A DNA stretch of 64,000 nucleotides from Mycolicibacterium frederiksbergense. GTDB lineage: Bacteria; Actinomycetota; Actinomycetes; Mycobacteriales; Mycobacteriaceae. How positions within the stretch are numbered: the stretch's first letter is position 1; the number at the start of each line of letters is the position of its first letter. Position numbers and translations under genes: made by a program. Shown here piece by piece: positions 44,943 through 53,970 of the stretch. The notes beneath the pieces are model-generated. The model had not been told where the DNA came from. It made no database searches and saw only the letters and a program-made list of their open reading frames with translations. The stretch spans positions 5,564,249 through 5,628,248 of the forward strand of contig NZ_CP038799.1 of assembly GCF_012223425.1 (NCBI RefSeq), given 5' to 3'.

Positions 44943-47231
44943 ATGGGTGTCCCGCTCTCCACGTATCGGCTCCAGATGCGCGGTGATTCCTTCACCTTCG
45001 CCGACGCGGTCGACCTGCTGGACTATCTGGACGACCTCGGGGTCTCGCACCTCTACCTCTCCCCGATCCTGACCGCGACCGCCGGTTCCAGCCACGGCTA
45101 CGACGTCACCGACCCGACCACGGTGTCCGACGAACTCGGCGGACCCGAGGGCCTGGCCGAACTGTCCGCCCGGGCCCGGGCCCGCGGCATGGGCCTGATC
45201 GTCGATATCGTGCCCAACCACGTCGGCGTCGACGATCCCGCGCAAAACGCCTGGTGGTGGGATGTGCTCACGCATGGCCGAGATTCCGCCTACAGCAGCT
45301 ACTTCGACATCGACTGGGATCTCGAGCACGGCCGGATCGTGTTGCCGGTGCTGGGGTCAGATGACGATGTCGCCGAGTTGACCGTGGACGGGGATCTGCT
45401 GCGGCTCGGCGACCGGGCCTGGCCGATCGCCCCGGGCACCGCGCACGACGGCGCGCCGGGTGCCGAGGTGCACGACCGTCAGCACTACAAGCTCATCGGC
45501 TGGCGGAACAATCTCTGCGGCTACCGCCGGTTCTTCTCCATCACCTCCCTGGCCGGCCTGCGCCAGGAGGACCCCGCGGTGTTCGCCGCATCCCATGCCG
45601 AGGTGGGCCGGTGGTTCACCGAGGGCCTGGTCGACGGATTGCGCATCGACCATCCCGACGGGCTCGCCGAACCCGCCGCCTACGTCACAGATCTTCGCGA
45701 CCTGGTCGGCGAGAAGGCCTGGATCGTCATCGAGAAGATCCTGGCCCCCGACGAGCCGCTCGACACCGGGCTGCCGGTGGACGGCACCACCGGCTATGAC
45801 GCGCTGCGCGAGATCGGCGGCCTGTTCGTCGACCCGGCGGGCGAGCCGGCGCTGACCGCGCTCTACGAGAGCAGCGGCACCGACCGCGGCACCACCGAGC
45901 ACCAGACCTCGGAGTTGAAGACAGTCGCCGCCACCGACACCCTGAGCAGCGAGCTGGCCCGGGTGTGCCGGTCCATCGTCGCCGACATCGGCGCCGACCA
46001 TGCCCTGCTGCCGGATGCGGTCACCGCGCTGCTGACCCACGTGCACGTCTACCGGTTCGACTACCTGAACCTGACCGCGGTGGGGCCCACCGCCATCGCC
46101 GCGGCCGTCCGCACGCGGCCCGAACTGGCCGAACCGCTGCAACTGGTCGCTGCGGCCCTCGCGCACGACGGCGAGGCCGCGGTACGCATCCAGCAGCTGT
46201 GCGGCGCGGTGACCGCCAAGTCCGTCGAGGATTGCCTGTTCTACCGGGATGCCCGGCTGGTCAGTCTCAACGAGGTCGGCGGCGAGCCGTCGCTCTTCGG
46301 GGTGAGCGCCGCCGAGTTCCACGAGCGGTCCGCCACCAGGGCTCGGCTGTGGCCACACGCCATGGTGACGCTGTCCACCCACGACACCAAGCGCAGTGAG
46401 GATGTGCGGACCCGCATCGGCGTGTTGTCCCAGCTGGCCGACGAGTGGGCAGAGCGTGTCGAACGCTGGTCTCAGATCGTGCTGAGCCCGGACCGGGCGA
46501 CCACACTCTTCCTGTGGCAGAACGTCTTCGGAGTCTGGCCCGTCGACGGTGAGGTGTCCGATGCCTTGCGCACCCGCCTGCATTCCTACGCCGAGAAGGC
46601 GATCAGGGAGGCGGGCCTGCACACATCGTGGAACGACCCGGACACCGAATTCGAATCGGCGGTGCACGATTGGGTCGACGCCATCATCGACGGACCGGTG
46701 TCCAAGGAACTGACCGCGCTGGTGGCCCGCGCCGATGCGCACGCCCACAGTGACAGTCTCGGCCAGAAACTGTTGGCGCTCACCGTGCCCGGTATCCCGG
46801 ATGTGTATCAGGGCACCGAACTGTTCGACGACAGTCTGGTCGATCCGGACAATCGCCGGCCGGTGGACTACGCGGCGCGCCGCGCGGCGCTGGAGGCCCG
46901 CACCGATCCCAAGATCCGGGTGGCGGGCGCCGCACTGCGGCTGCGCAGGGAATTGCCCGACACCTTCCTCGAGGGCGCTTACCGGCCGGTGCCGGCATCG
47001 GGTTCCGCGGCTGCGCACCTGGTCGCCTTCCTGCGGGGCGATGACGTTCTGGTGGCGGTGTCGCGGTGGACGGTCAAGCTCGCCGAGATCGGTTGGGGGG
47101 ACACCACCGTGACACTGCCAGAAGGTATCTGGACCGACCGGCTGACCGGGCGTACGCATGCGGGCACCCCGGCAGCGATTGAACTCTTCGCCGAACTGCC
47201 GGTGGTACTGCTGGAGCGCACCGATGTCTGA
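44943..47231 (+). CDS. treY: Maltooligosyl trehalose synthase
   Basis: 762 residues. GH13 enzyme turning the reducing-end alpha-1,4 bond into alpha,alpha-1,1. Hallmarks: STYRLQMRGDSFTFADAVDLLDYL, HGYDVTDPTTV, DIVPNHVGVDD, DGLRIDHPDGLAEP and STHDTKRSEDVRTRI. Its 3' end overlaps treZ by 8 bp. Confidence 0.97.
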   Translation: MGVPLSTYRLQMRGDSFTFADAVDLLDYLDDLGVSHLYLSPILTATAGSSHGYDVTDPTTVSDELGGPEGLAELSARARARGMGLIVDIVPNHVGVDDPAQNAWWWDVLTHGRDSAYSSYFDIDWDLEHGRIVLPVLGSDDDVAELTVDGDLLRLGDRAWPIAPGTAHDGAPGAEVHDRQHYKLIGWRNNLCGYRRFFSITSLAGLRQEDPAVFAASHAEVGRWFTEGLVDGLRIDHPDGLAEPAAYVTDLRDLVGEKAWIVIEKILAPDEPLDTGLPVDGTTGYDALREIGGLFVDPAGEPALTALYESSGTDRGTTEHQTSELKTVAATDTLSSELARVCRSIVADIGADHALLPDAVTALLTHVHVYRFDYLNLTAVGPTAIAAAVRTRPELAEPLQLVAAALAHDGEAAVRIQQLCGAVTAKSVEDCLFYRDARLVSLNEVGGEPSLFGVSAAEFHERSATRARLWPHAMVTLSTHDTKRSEDVRTRIGVLSQLADEWAERVERWSQIVLSPDRATTLFLWQNVFGVWPVDGEVSDALRTRLHSYAEKAIREAGLHTSWNDPDTEFESAVHDWVDAIIDGPVSKELTALVARADAHAHSDSLGQKLLALTVPGIPDVYQGTELFDDSLVDPDNRRPVDYAARRAALEARTDPKIRVAGAALRLRRELPDTFLEGAYRPVPASGSAAAHLVAFLRGDDVLVAVSRWTVKLAEIGWGDTTVTLPEGIWTDRLTGRTHAGTPAAIELFAELPVVLLERTDV

Positions 47232-48951
47232 GCGCGAATTCGCGGTGTGGGCGCCGCGTCCCGACCGGGTACAACTGGACGTCGACGGAACCCTGCACGC
47301 CATGGAGCGCGGCGCCGACGACTGGTGGCGGGCCACGGTGTCCGCCGGACCGGACAGTTGCTACGGGTTCGTCCTCGATGACGACGACACCGTGCTGCCC
47401 GACCCCCGCTCGCCCCGCCAGCCCGACGGCGTGCACGCCCGTTCGCAACTGTGGACGCCCACCGCGCCACCGCAGGACTGGACGGGACGCTCCATCGAGG
47501 GCGCCACCATCTATGAGTTGCATGTCGGAACCTTCACCCCGTCGGGCACCTTCGACGCCGCCATCGAGAAGCTGCAGCATCTGGTCGATCTCGGTGTGGA
47601 CTTTGTCGAACTGATGCCGGTGAACGCCTTCAGCGGCACCCACGGCTGGGGTTATGACGGTGTGCTCTGGTACGCGGTGCACGAACCCTATGGCGGCCCG
47701 GATGCCCTGCTGCGCCTCGTCGACGCCTGCCACGCTCTCGGTCTCGGCGTGCTGATCGACGCGGTGTTCAACCACCTCGGGCCGTCCGGGAACTACCTGC
47801 CCAGGTTCGGGCCGTATCTGTCCAGCGGCAGCAACCCGTGGGGCGAATCGGTCAACATCGGCGACGCCGGGGCCGACGAGGTGCGCCGCTACATCATCGA
47901 CTGCGCACTGCGCTGGATGCGTGATTTCGGCGCCGACGGCCTGCGCCTGGACGCCGTGCACGCGCTGGTGGACACCACCGCCATCCACATACTCGAAGAG
48001 TTGAGTACCGAGACCGACGCCCTGGCAGCCGAATTGGGACGGCCACTGTCCCTCATCGCCGAGAGCGACATGAACGACCCTCGGCTGATCACCCCGCGCG
48101 AGAAAGGCGGTCTCGGGCTCACCGCGCAGTGGGACGACGATATCCACCACGCCATCCATACCGCGGTATCCGGTGAACGGCAGGGCTACTACGGCGATTT
48201 CGGCACCCTGGAGACGCTGGCGCACACTCTGACGCACGGCTACTTTCATGCTGGCACCTACTCGTCGTTCCGGGGCCGCCGGCACGGTCGCCCCTTGGAC
48301 ACCGCCACGATTCCGGCGACCCGGCTGCTGGCCTACACCCTCACCCACGATCAGGTGGGCAACCGCGCCACCGGTGACCGGCCGTCGCAGAACCTGACCG
48401 CCGGCCAGCTTTCGGTGAAGGCCGCACTGGTGCTCGGATCTCCCTATACGGCAATGCTGTTCATGGGTGAGGAATGGGGTTCGAGCAGCCCGTTCCAGTT
48501 CTTCACCTCACATCCGGAGCCGGAGCTGGGCCGGGCCACCGCGGAGGGCCGCAAGGCCGAGTTCGCCGCCCACGGCTGGGATGCCGACGAGATCCCGGAT
48601 CCGCAGGACCCCGAGACCTTCACCCGGTCCAAGCTCGACTGGGCCGAGGTCACCGAGGGTGGGCATGCCCGGCTGCTGCAGGTGTACCGCCAGCTGATCG
48701 CGTTGCGGCACAACGAACCCGACTTCGCCGACCCGTGGCTGGATCATCTGCGGGTGGACTACGACGAGGATGCGCGGTGGATCGTTCTGCACCGTGGCAC
48801 GTCGGCGGTGGCCTGCAATCTGGGCGACTCCGCGGTGACGGTCCCGGTCACCGGAGAGGTGGTGCTGGCGTGGGATGACCCGTGGGCCGACGGTGCGGGC
48901 ACCGTCGTGCCCGGGCACTCGTTCGCGGTGCTGCGGACTCAGGTCAGATAG
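47224..48951 (+). CDS. treZ: Maltooligosyl trehalose trehalohydrolase
   Basis: 575 residues from ATG 47224 inside the end of treY. CBM48-like N-terminus (EFAVWAPRPDRVQLDVDG), GH13 motifs DAVFNHLGPSGNYL, GADGLRLDAVHAL and LIAESDMNDPRL, and LTHDQVGNRATGDR. Releases free trehalose. Last gene of treXYZ; its 3' end overlaps convergent ilvA by 13 bp. Confidence 0.97.
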   Translation: MSEREFAVWAPRPDRVQLDVDGTLHAMERGADDWWRATVSAGPDSCYGFVLDDDDTVLPDPRSPRQPDGVHARSQLWTPTAPPQDWTGRSIEGATIYELHVGTFTPSGTFDAAIEKLQHLVDLGVDFVELMPVNAFSGTHGWGYDGVLWYAVHEPYGGPDALLRLVDACHALGLGVLIDAVFNHLGPSGNYLPRFGPYLSSGSNPWGESVNIGDAGADEVRRYIIDCALRWMRDFGADGLRLDAVHALVDTTAIHILEELSTETDALAAELGRPLSLIAESDMNDPRLITPREKGGLGLTAQWDDDIHHAIHTAVSGERQGYYGDFGTLETLAHTLTHGYFHAGTYSSFRGRRHGRPLDTATIPATRLLAYTLTHDQVGNRATGDRPSQNLTAGQLSVKAALVLGSPYTAMLFMGEEWGSSSPFQFFTSHPEPELGRATAEGRKAEFAAHGWDADEIPDPQDPETFTRSKLDWAEVTEGGHARLLQVYRQLIALRHNEPDFADPWLDHLRVDYDEDARWIVLHRGTSAVACNLGDSAVTVPVTGEVVLAWDDPWADGAGTVVPGHSFAVLRTQVR

Positions 48952-50219
48952 CGGTAGGTCGGCGAACCCGGTTCGAGCAGTTCGACATGCGCCTCGGATT
49001 CGTGCATCCGGTGCAGCAGTCCGTCGAGATCGGTGGACGAGCCCAGCTCGATACCGACCAGCGCCTCCCCGGTTTCGCGGTTGTTGCGCTTGACGTACTC
49101 GAAAAGCGTGATGTCGTCGTTGGGTCCGAGCACGCTGTCCAGAAAACCGCGCAGCGCACCGGGCTCCTGGGGAAAGTCGACCAGAAAGTAGTGCTTGAGA
49201 CCGCGGTGCACCAGCGACCGTTCGAGGATCTCGCCATACCGCGACACGTCGTTGTTACCACCGGAGATAATGCAGACCACGGTGGAGCCCGGTGCGATAT
49301 CGGCTTCCATCAACGCGGCCACCGACAACGCCCCCGCCGGCTCGGCGATGATGCCTTCGCTCTGATAGAGGTCGAGCATCGCCGAGCAGACCGCGCCCTC
49401 GTCGACCGAGGTGATCGACAGCATGTCCCCGGCCGCGGCCAGCGCCGCGTAGGGATTCGCGCCGGCCTTCGCGACGGCGGCCCCGTCGACGAACTGATCC
49501 ACGTGCTCGAGCGCCACCGGCGCGCCGGCGGCCAACGCGGCCATCATCGATGCCGCGCCCGCCGGCTCGGCGCCGAGCACCGCGGAGTTCGCGGTGCGCT
49601 CGGACAGATAGGTGGTGATACCGGCGATGCATCCGCCGCCGCCGACCGGGACGATCACGACATCCGGCTCACCGGGCAGTTGCTCGAGCAGTTCGACCGC
49701 GATGGTGCCCTGCCCGGCCATGGTGCGCGGATCGTCATAGGGCGGCACCAGGGTGGCTCCGGTGCGGGCCACATCATCGAGTGCGGCCTGCGCGGCCAGG
49801 TCGTAGGTCTTGCCGCCGACGATCAGCTCGATGAACTCGCCTCCGTGATAGCGGATCCGGTCGCGCTTCTGTTTCGGCGTCTTGGCCGGCACGTAGACCC
49901 GGCCGTGCACGCCCATGGACCGGCAGGCCAGCGCGAAGCCCTGGGCGTGGTTACCCGCCGAGGAACAGACCACACCGGCCGCCAGCTCGTCGGGGGTCAG
50001 CTGCATCAGCAGGTTGTAGGCACCGCGAAGCTTGTAGGAGCGCACCGCCTGGAGGTCCTCGCGCTTGAGGTACACCTGGGTTCCCGTCGCGTGCGACAGC
50101 CGGTCGCTGAACTGCAATGGGCTCTGGGTGACGACGCCGGCGATTCGCACTGCGGCCTCGTCGATGTCGGCCGCGGTGAGCGGCGATACCTGGGGGCCTC
50201 GAATCAGTTCAGCGGACAC
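48939..50219 (-). CDS. ilvA: Threonine ammonia-lyase, biosynthetic
   Basis: 426 residues from GTG 50219. PLP enzyme making 2-oxobutanoate for isoleucine. PLP lysine in VRSYKLRGAYN, SSAGNHAQGFAL, glycine loop VPVGGGGCIAG, and a short C-terminal ACT-like regulatory domain (about 330-426: KHYFLVDFPQEPGALRGFLDSV) as in other mycobacterial IlvA. Convergent with treZ with overlapping 3' ends. Confidence 0.96.
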   Translation of the reverse strand: MSAELIRGPQVSPLTAADIDEAAVRIAGVVTQSPLQFSDRLSHATGTQVYLKREDLQAVRSYKLRGAYNLLMQLTPDELAAGVVCSSAGNHAQGFALACRSMGVHGRVYVPAKTPKQKRDRIRYHGGEFIELIVGGKTYDLAAQAALDDVARTGATLVPPYDDPRTMAGQGTIAVELLEQLPGEPDVVIVPVGGGGCIAGITTYLSERTANSAVLGAEPAGAASMMAALAAGAPVALEHVDQFVDGAAVAKAGANPYAALAAAGDMLSITSVDEGAVCSAMLDLYQSEGIIAEPAGALSVAALMEADIAPGSTVVCIISGGNNDVSRYGEILERSLVHRGLKHYFLVDFPQEPGALRGFLDSVLGPNDDITLFEYVKRNNRETGEALVGIELGSSTDLDGLLHRMHESEAHVELLEPGSPTYRYLT

Positions 50220-50321
50220 CGCCTAATGGTGCCACTACCTGCTCTCCGGGCGAAAACGGGTTAATCCGCCACCTCCAGGTTTCGGTTGCCCGAACTCTTG
50301 GTTACGAGTTATCGTGTAGCT

Positions 50322-50531
50322 ATGACCGCGCCCACCGAAATCAACGTCGCCGGCGTTCCCTGGCCGACGCACAAGGTGATCGCGCTGATCGTGGGCGCAC
50401 TGGTGCTCGTGGTGGTCGGTCTGTTCACTGCGAGCCTGGGTCCGGCCGTGCTCACCGCGGCCGGCATGGGGACGTTGGTGTGGGTCTTCGGCGGGATGTC
50501 CGACCGGCGCCAGCCGCCCTCCGCCGCCTGA
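50322..50531 (+). CDS. Small membrane protein, unknown function
   Basis: 69 residues from ATG 50322. Two hydrophobic segments (VIALIVGALVLVVVGLFTASLG and AVLTAAGMGTLVWVFGG) around a short turn, with a polar Arg/Pro C-terminus. A TATCGT -10 lies 6 nt before the ATG, so the mRNA is likely leaderless. Divergent from ilvA. No family recognised. Confidence 0.65.
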   Translation: MTAPTEINVAGVPWPTHKVIALIVGALVLVVVGLFTASLGPAVLTAAGMGTLVWVFGGMSDRRQPPSAA

Positions 50532-50556
50532 GTTCAGCCCATCGAACGGCAACTGA

Positions 50557-50946
50557 TCAGGCCAGCAGCGTGTGATGGATGCCGCAGGTGCAGTCGTCGA
50601 TCGTCCGGCATTCGCAACTCATGCCCCATTGAATGATCTTCTTGGCGCGCACCAGCGTCGCCATCTGGGCGTCGATCTCGCCGAGCTTCGCCTCGGCCAA
50701 CGCGCGGGCCACCGGTTTGCCCGGGACGTGGTCACCCATCAGTGCCGAGATCTCATCCAGCGTGAACCCCGCCGCCTTGCAGGCGCGTATCACCTCAAGC
50801 CGCAACAGGCTCGACTGCTGATAGCGACGCTGGCCACCCACACGATCCGGGGCGGGTAGCAACCCGATCTGTTCGTAGTACCGCAGCGTCGTCTGGGCCA
50901 CTCCGGTGCGGCGCGAGACCTCACCGATGGTCAGCAGTGCGGCCAC
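50557..50946 (-). CDS. MerR-family regulator with C-terminal cysteine cluster
   Basis: 129 residues from GTG 50946; the open frame goes on upstream (to 51021) but that part covers the operator and lacks similarity. The helix-turn-helix reads LTIGEVSRRTGVAQTTLRYYEQIGLL, then RYQQSSLLRLEVIRACKAAGFTLDEI and the dimerisation helix. The C-terminus has four cysteines as C-x-C-x5-C-x-C plus His-His (SCECRTIDDCTCGIHH), fit for a metal ion or an Fe-S cluster as in SoxR-like sensors. It is divergent from a PPOX/F420-type gene whose promoter has the MerR 19-bp spacer. Confidence 0.85.
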   Translation of the reverse strand: MAALLTIGEVSRRTGVAQTTLRYYEQIGLLPAPDRVGGQRRYQQSSLLRLEVIRACKAAGFTLDEISALMGDHVPGKPVARALAEAKLGEIDAQMATLVRAKKIIQWGMSCECRTIDDCTCGIHHTLLA

Positions 50947-50954
50947 GTGTCCCC

Positions 50955-50985
50955 TTGACTTAGAGCCAACTCGAAGTTGTTCACT
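50955..50985 (+). promoter_or_regulatory. MerR-type promoter with 19-bp spacer and operator dyad
   Basis: TTGACT (-35, 50955-50960) and TTCACT (-10, 50980-50985) are separated by exactly 19 bp, the overlong spacer of MerR-activated promoters. Inside it is the dyad ACTTAGAG-CCAA-CTCGAAGT (50958-50977), arms matching in 7 of 8 positions. It reads toward the PPOX gene, and its left edge is 9 nt from the merR-like start. Confidence 0.7.
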
Positions 50986-50992
50986 GGCGATC

Positions 50993-51436
50993 ATGCCATC
51001 AACCGATACCGAAATCGCCACCCTCAGTCGGTCCCGATACGCGGTGCTGCGGACTTACCGGCGGGACGGCACACCGGTCGACACCCCGATATGGTTCGTC
51101 ATCGAGGGTCGAACCGCACTGTTCAGGACCAAGATCGGGCCCAAGACCCGACGCCTACAGGCCCGCGGCGACGTTCAGTTCACAGCGTGTGATCACCGCG
51201 GGATCCCGCAGGGCGCCGCGGTGCCCGGCCGGGCCCGGATGCTCTCCGGTGACGCGGCGCAACAGGGCAATACGGCACTGCACCGGCGCTACGGCTGGCA
51301 GTGGAATATCGTCCCGCTGCTCAAGATCCCGGGCGTGACCAATGTGCACCGCGAGCTACCGATCCGGGAGAAGCTGCGCCGGGCCCGACACCGCGGTCTG
51401 TGGCCGGACAGCGCGATCGTCGCGGTCGATCTCTAG
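50993..51436 (+). CDS. PPOX-class probable F420-dependent enzyme
   Basis: 147 residues from ATG 50993. Split-barrel flavin/F420-binding family (Rv2061c-like, TIGR03666 type): EIATLSRSRYAVLRTYRRDGTPVDTPIWF, FRTKIGPKTRRLQARGDVQF and the long Arg-rich C-terminus. Likely a reductase or oxygenase using F420 or flavin; substrate unknown. Probably switched on by the divergent MerR protein. Confidence 0.85.
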   Translation: MPSTDTEIATLSRSRYAVLRTYRRDGTPVDTPIWFVIEGRTALFRTKIGPKTRRLQARGDVQFTACDHRGIPQGAAVPGRARMLSGDAAQQGNTALHRRYGWQWNIVPLLKIPGVTNVHRELPIREKLRRARHRGLWPDSAIVAVDL

Positions 51437-51541
51437 GTCCTTCCGAACCGCACTGCCCGCATCGGGACCAATAGTCAGCCGGCTCCCAGTTCCTGTGTGA
51501 CAATGTGCCGATTGTCGGCGGGACTTGTAGGAGTGTGCGGG

Positions 51542-53629
51542 TTGTCCGTTGAACCACGCGCTGTGCGGATCGACGGGCGACAGGGATACCCATCGCTGCA
51601 CGTTCGGATGGACCTGCAAGGCATGCGGGCCTTCGCGGTGCTGACAGTGTTCAGCCAACATCTCTTCGACTGGCCGCGCGGTGGCTTCGTGGGCGTCGAC
51701 GTGTTCTTCGTGCTTTCAGGGTTTTTCATCACCGCGCTGTTGATCAAGCAACACACCACCACCGGTTCGATCTCGTTCGCAGACTTCTATCGGCGCCGCG
51801 TTCGGCGCATCATCCCGTCGGCCGTTCTGGTGGTCGTGGCGACCGTGGCCGGCAGCTATCTGCTCCTCACCGAGACCCGCGCGAAGGCCGCTCTGGTCGA
51901 CGGGTTGTGGGCGACGGTATTCGCATCGAACTGGAGATTCGAACGGGTCGGCTCCGACTACTTCGCCGAGGGCCAGCCCAAATCTCCTCTGCTGCATTAC
52001 TGGTCGCTGTCGATCGAAGAGCAGTTCTATTTTGTGTGGCCGCTCGCGCTACTCGCACTCTTCGCATTGAGCCGGCGCGGTTCGACGCCGTCAGAGACGT
52101 ACGGTCGCGGCCGGCAACGCTGGTTGGCCGGCTTCATGGTGACGGTCTGCTCACTGTCGTTCGCGCTGGCGTGCTTTCAGAGCTACCTCGATCCGAATGG
52201 TGCCTACTTCTCGACATTCACGCGCGTGTGGGAACTCGGTGTGGGCGCGCTGCTGGCGATCTGTGCGCCCCTGCTGTCACGCCTCCCGGATGGAATCCGC
52301 CCGTTGCTGTCCTACATCGGACTGGGAGGCGCAGTCCTATCCCTGTTCGTCATCACCGATGACAGCATGTTTCCCGGACCATGGGCCGCGCTGCCCGTGC
52401 TGTCGACGGCACTTGTCATCGCGGCATTCGTCGGTGCGGAGGTACGCGGGGTACCGCACCTGACCAACCGCGTCGCCGAGTACTTCGGCGACCATAGCTA
52501 CACCCTCTACCTGTGGCACTGGCCGGTGATCATCCTGCTGGCGGCCGTCTTGCCGCCGGCTTGGCCGTACTACGTCACGGTCGTCGGCGTATCACTCACT
52601 CTGACGCACCTGACTTACCGTTTCTACGAGGATCCGATCCGCCGGTCGAACTGGCTGGAGAATGTTCTACCACCGTCCCGCCGCATCCGGATCTCACCGA
52701 AACAGTGGACGGCAGCCGGCGTACTGATCGCCGCGACGATCGCCGCTTCGGCTGTTGTCGTAGAAACTGATCTGAACGCGCATTCGCAGGACGACCAGGA
52801 GTTGGTCATGACATTGGCAGCCCCCGGAGCTGCCCACGAATCCGGCCAATGCGCCGGGGTGGCAGCGCTGCGCACCGAGGGCTGCGCGCTGTTCGACCCG
52901 GCGAAGCCGGTCACTCCGAGCATCGACTATTTCGCGCACGACGGGCAGGGTGCGTTCAAGTGCTTCCGCGAACAGGGCGAATCACTACAGTCCTGCACCT
53001 ACGGATTCGAGGGCCCAGATGCGAAGCGGATCGCCGTCATCGGGGATTCGCACGCGGCGATGTTGTTGCCGGCTCTGTCGCCGTATTTGATCGAGAACCG
53101 CTGGACTATCACGACGTTCGTCGGCTACGGGTGCCAATGGACATCAACGATCTTGAACGGCAACGCTGACTGTAGTGAAGTGATGGCGCAGACCCAGCAG
53201 AAGCTCCTCGCCGACAAGTTCGATGTGGTCCTCACGACGGCCAGTCGTGAACACGCCGGCGACGCCGATGGCTACGAAGAAGTGTGGCGGCCGGTGGCCG
53301 AGGCCGGGACGAAGATCCTTGCGGTGGGCGACGTACCCGGCGTTCCCGAGGAAACCCTGAACTGCCTGACACGGGTCGGGGTCATCCGAAATTGCGCCAC
53401 GCCACGCGACGAGGCGCTCGCCACTCCGGATCCGCTGCTGATTGCCGCCGCCAAGGTACCCGGCGTGACGGCACTCGACCTGACGAGCTCGTTCTGCGAC
53501 GCGGACAAGTGCCCCGCAATCATCGGCAACCACATCGTCTACCAAGACGCCGACGGGCACATGACCGCGACGTACGCAAAGTCCCTCGGCCCTCAGCTGG
53601 TCGATGCGGTGAAGGCACTTCTGCGGTAA
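51542..53629 (+). CDS. AT3-SGNH membrane acyltransferase, second copy
   Basis: 695 residues if the TTG at 51542 is used: it has a good SD (TAGGAG, 8 nt upstream), whereas GTG/ATG at 51497/51503 and GTG 51533 are in frame but poorly placed. N-terminal acyltransferase-3 domain (RMDLQGMRAFAVLTVFSQHLFDWPRGGFVGVDVFFVLSGFF, then WSLSIEEQFYFVWPLALL and LYLWHWPVIILL), C-terminal SGNH domain with VIGDSHAAMLLPAL and DGHMTATYAKSLGPQL. Unlike the copy at 40624 it has canonical GDSH. Probably O-acylates an envelope polysaccharide or glycolipid. Codon use looks more AT-tolerant than neighbours. Confidence 0.86.
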   Translation: MSVEPRAVRIDGRQGYPSLHVRMDLQGMRAFAVLTVFSQHLFDWPRGGFVGVDVFFVLSGFFITALLIKQHTTTGSISFADFYRRRVRRIIPSAVLVVVATVAGSYLLLTETRAKAALVDGLWATVFASNWRFERVGSDYFAEGQPKSPLLHYWSLSIEEQFYFVWPLALLALFALSRRGSTPSETYGRGRQRWLAGFMVTVCSLSFALACFQSYLDPNGAYFSTFTRVWELGVGALLAICAPLLSRLPDGIRPLLSYIGLGGAVLSLFVITDDSMFPGPWAALPVLSTALVIAAFVGAEVRGVPHLTNRVAEYFGDHSYTLYLWHWPVIILLAAVLPPAWPYYVTVVGVSLTLTHLTYRFYEDPIRRSNWLENVLPPSRRIRISPKQWTAAGVLIAATIAASAVVVETDLNAHSQDDQELVMTLAAPGAAHESGQCAGVAALRTEGCALFDPAKPVTPSIDYFAHDGQGAFKCFREQGESLQSCTYGFEGPDAKRIAVIGDSHAAMLLPALSPYLIENRWTITTFVGYGCQWTSTILNGNADCSEVMAQTQQKLLADKFDVVLTTASREHAGDADGYEEVWRPVAEAGTKILAVGDVPGVPEETLNCLTRVGVIRNCATPRDEALATPDPLLIAAAKVPGVTALDLTSSFCDADKCPAIIGNHIVYQDADGHMTATYAKSLGPQLVDAVKALLR

Positions 53630-53970
53630 TCGCTGCCCAGATCTGCCAAATCCCGGGACCCGCCAGCGAACAGATCACCGTTCACGTTCCGCGCGGCAAA
53701 GCTATGGTGGCGCACCTGTCCGGCTTTGCGATCTGCTCGATAACCGGTCACATTCGAATCCAGTCGCCGATTCAGCAAATCCACCGAGAAGCCACCTCCC
53801 ATCAGCGAGCAACGCTGGATACCGAAGATGCCGCAGTCCATCGAAATCGATTGGCGTGCTGGCAACTTGGTGGGATTGTGACAACGCCGCCGTGCCAGCG
53901 CATCGCCAAGACGCCTGCGGGCACTCGTGTTACCTTCGTGTCGCCATACCGCTACGACCCGGGGGACGCC
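53630..53970. other. Gene-free interval, 341 bp
   Basis: No convincing gene. The plus-strand frame continuing into the methyltransferase is open here but shows no conserved sequence, and in-frame GTG codons at 53878 and 53938 lack an SD. Base composition is visibly less GC-rich than the window average. A TTCGAATCC string at 53754-53762 looks like a tRNA T-loop but has no pairing arms. No terminator or repeat is evident. Confidence 0.6.

Noticed and set aside
45357..47336. 659-residue minus-strand open frame opposite treY
   Set aside because: Shadow of treY with no recognisable domain.
53752..53762. tRNA T-loop-like string ATTCGAATCC
   Set aside because: Flanking bases do not form a T-stem, and no acceptor or anticodon arm can be drawn.
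53284..53970. N-terminal extension of the methyltransferase frame into the acyltransferase gene
   Set aside because: The frame is open but has no conserved sequence; the Rossmann fold and a plausible SD place the start at 53971.
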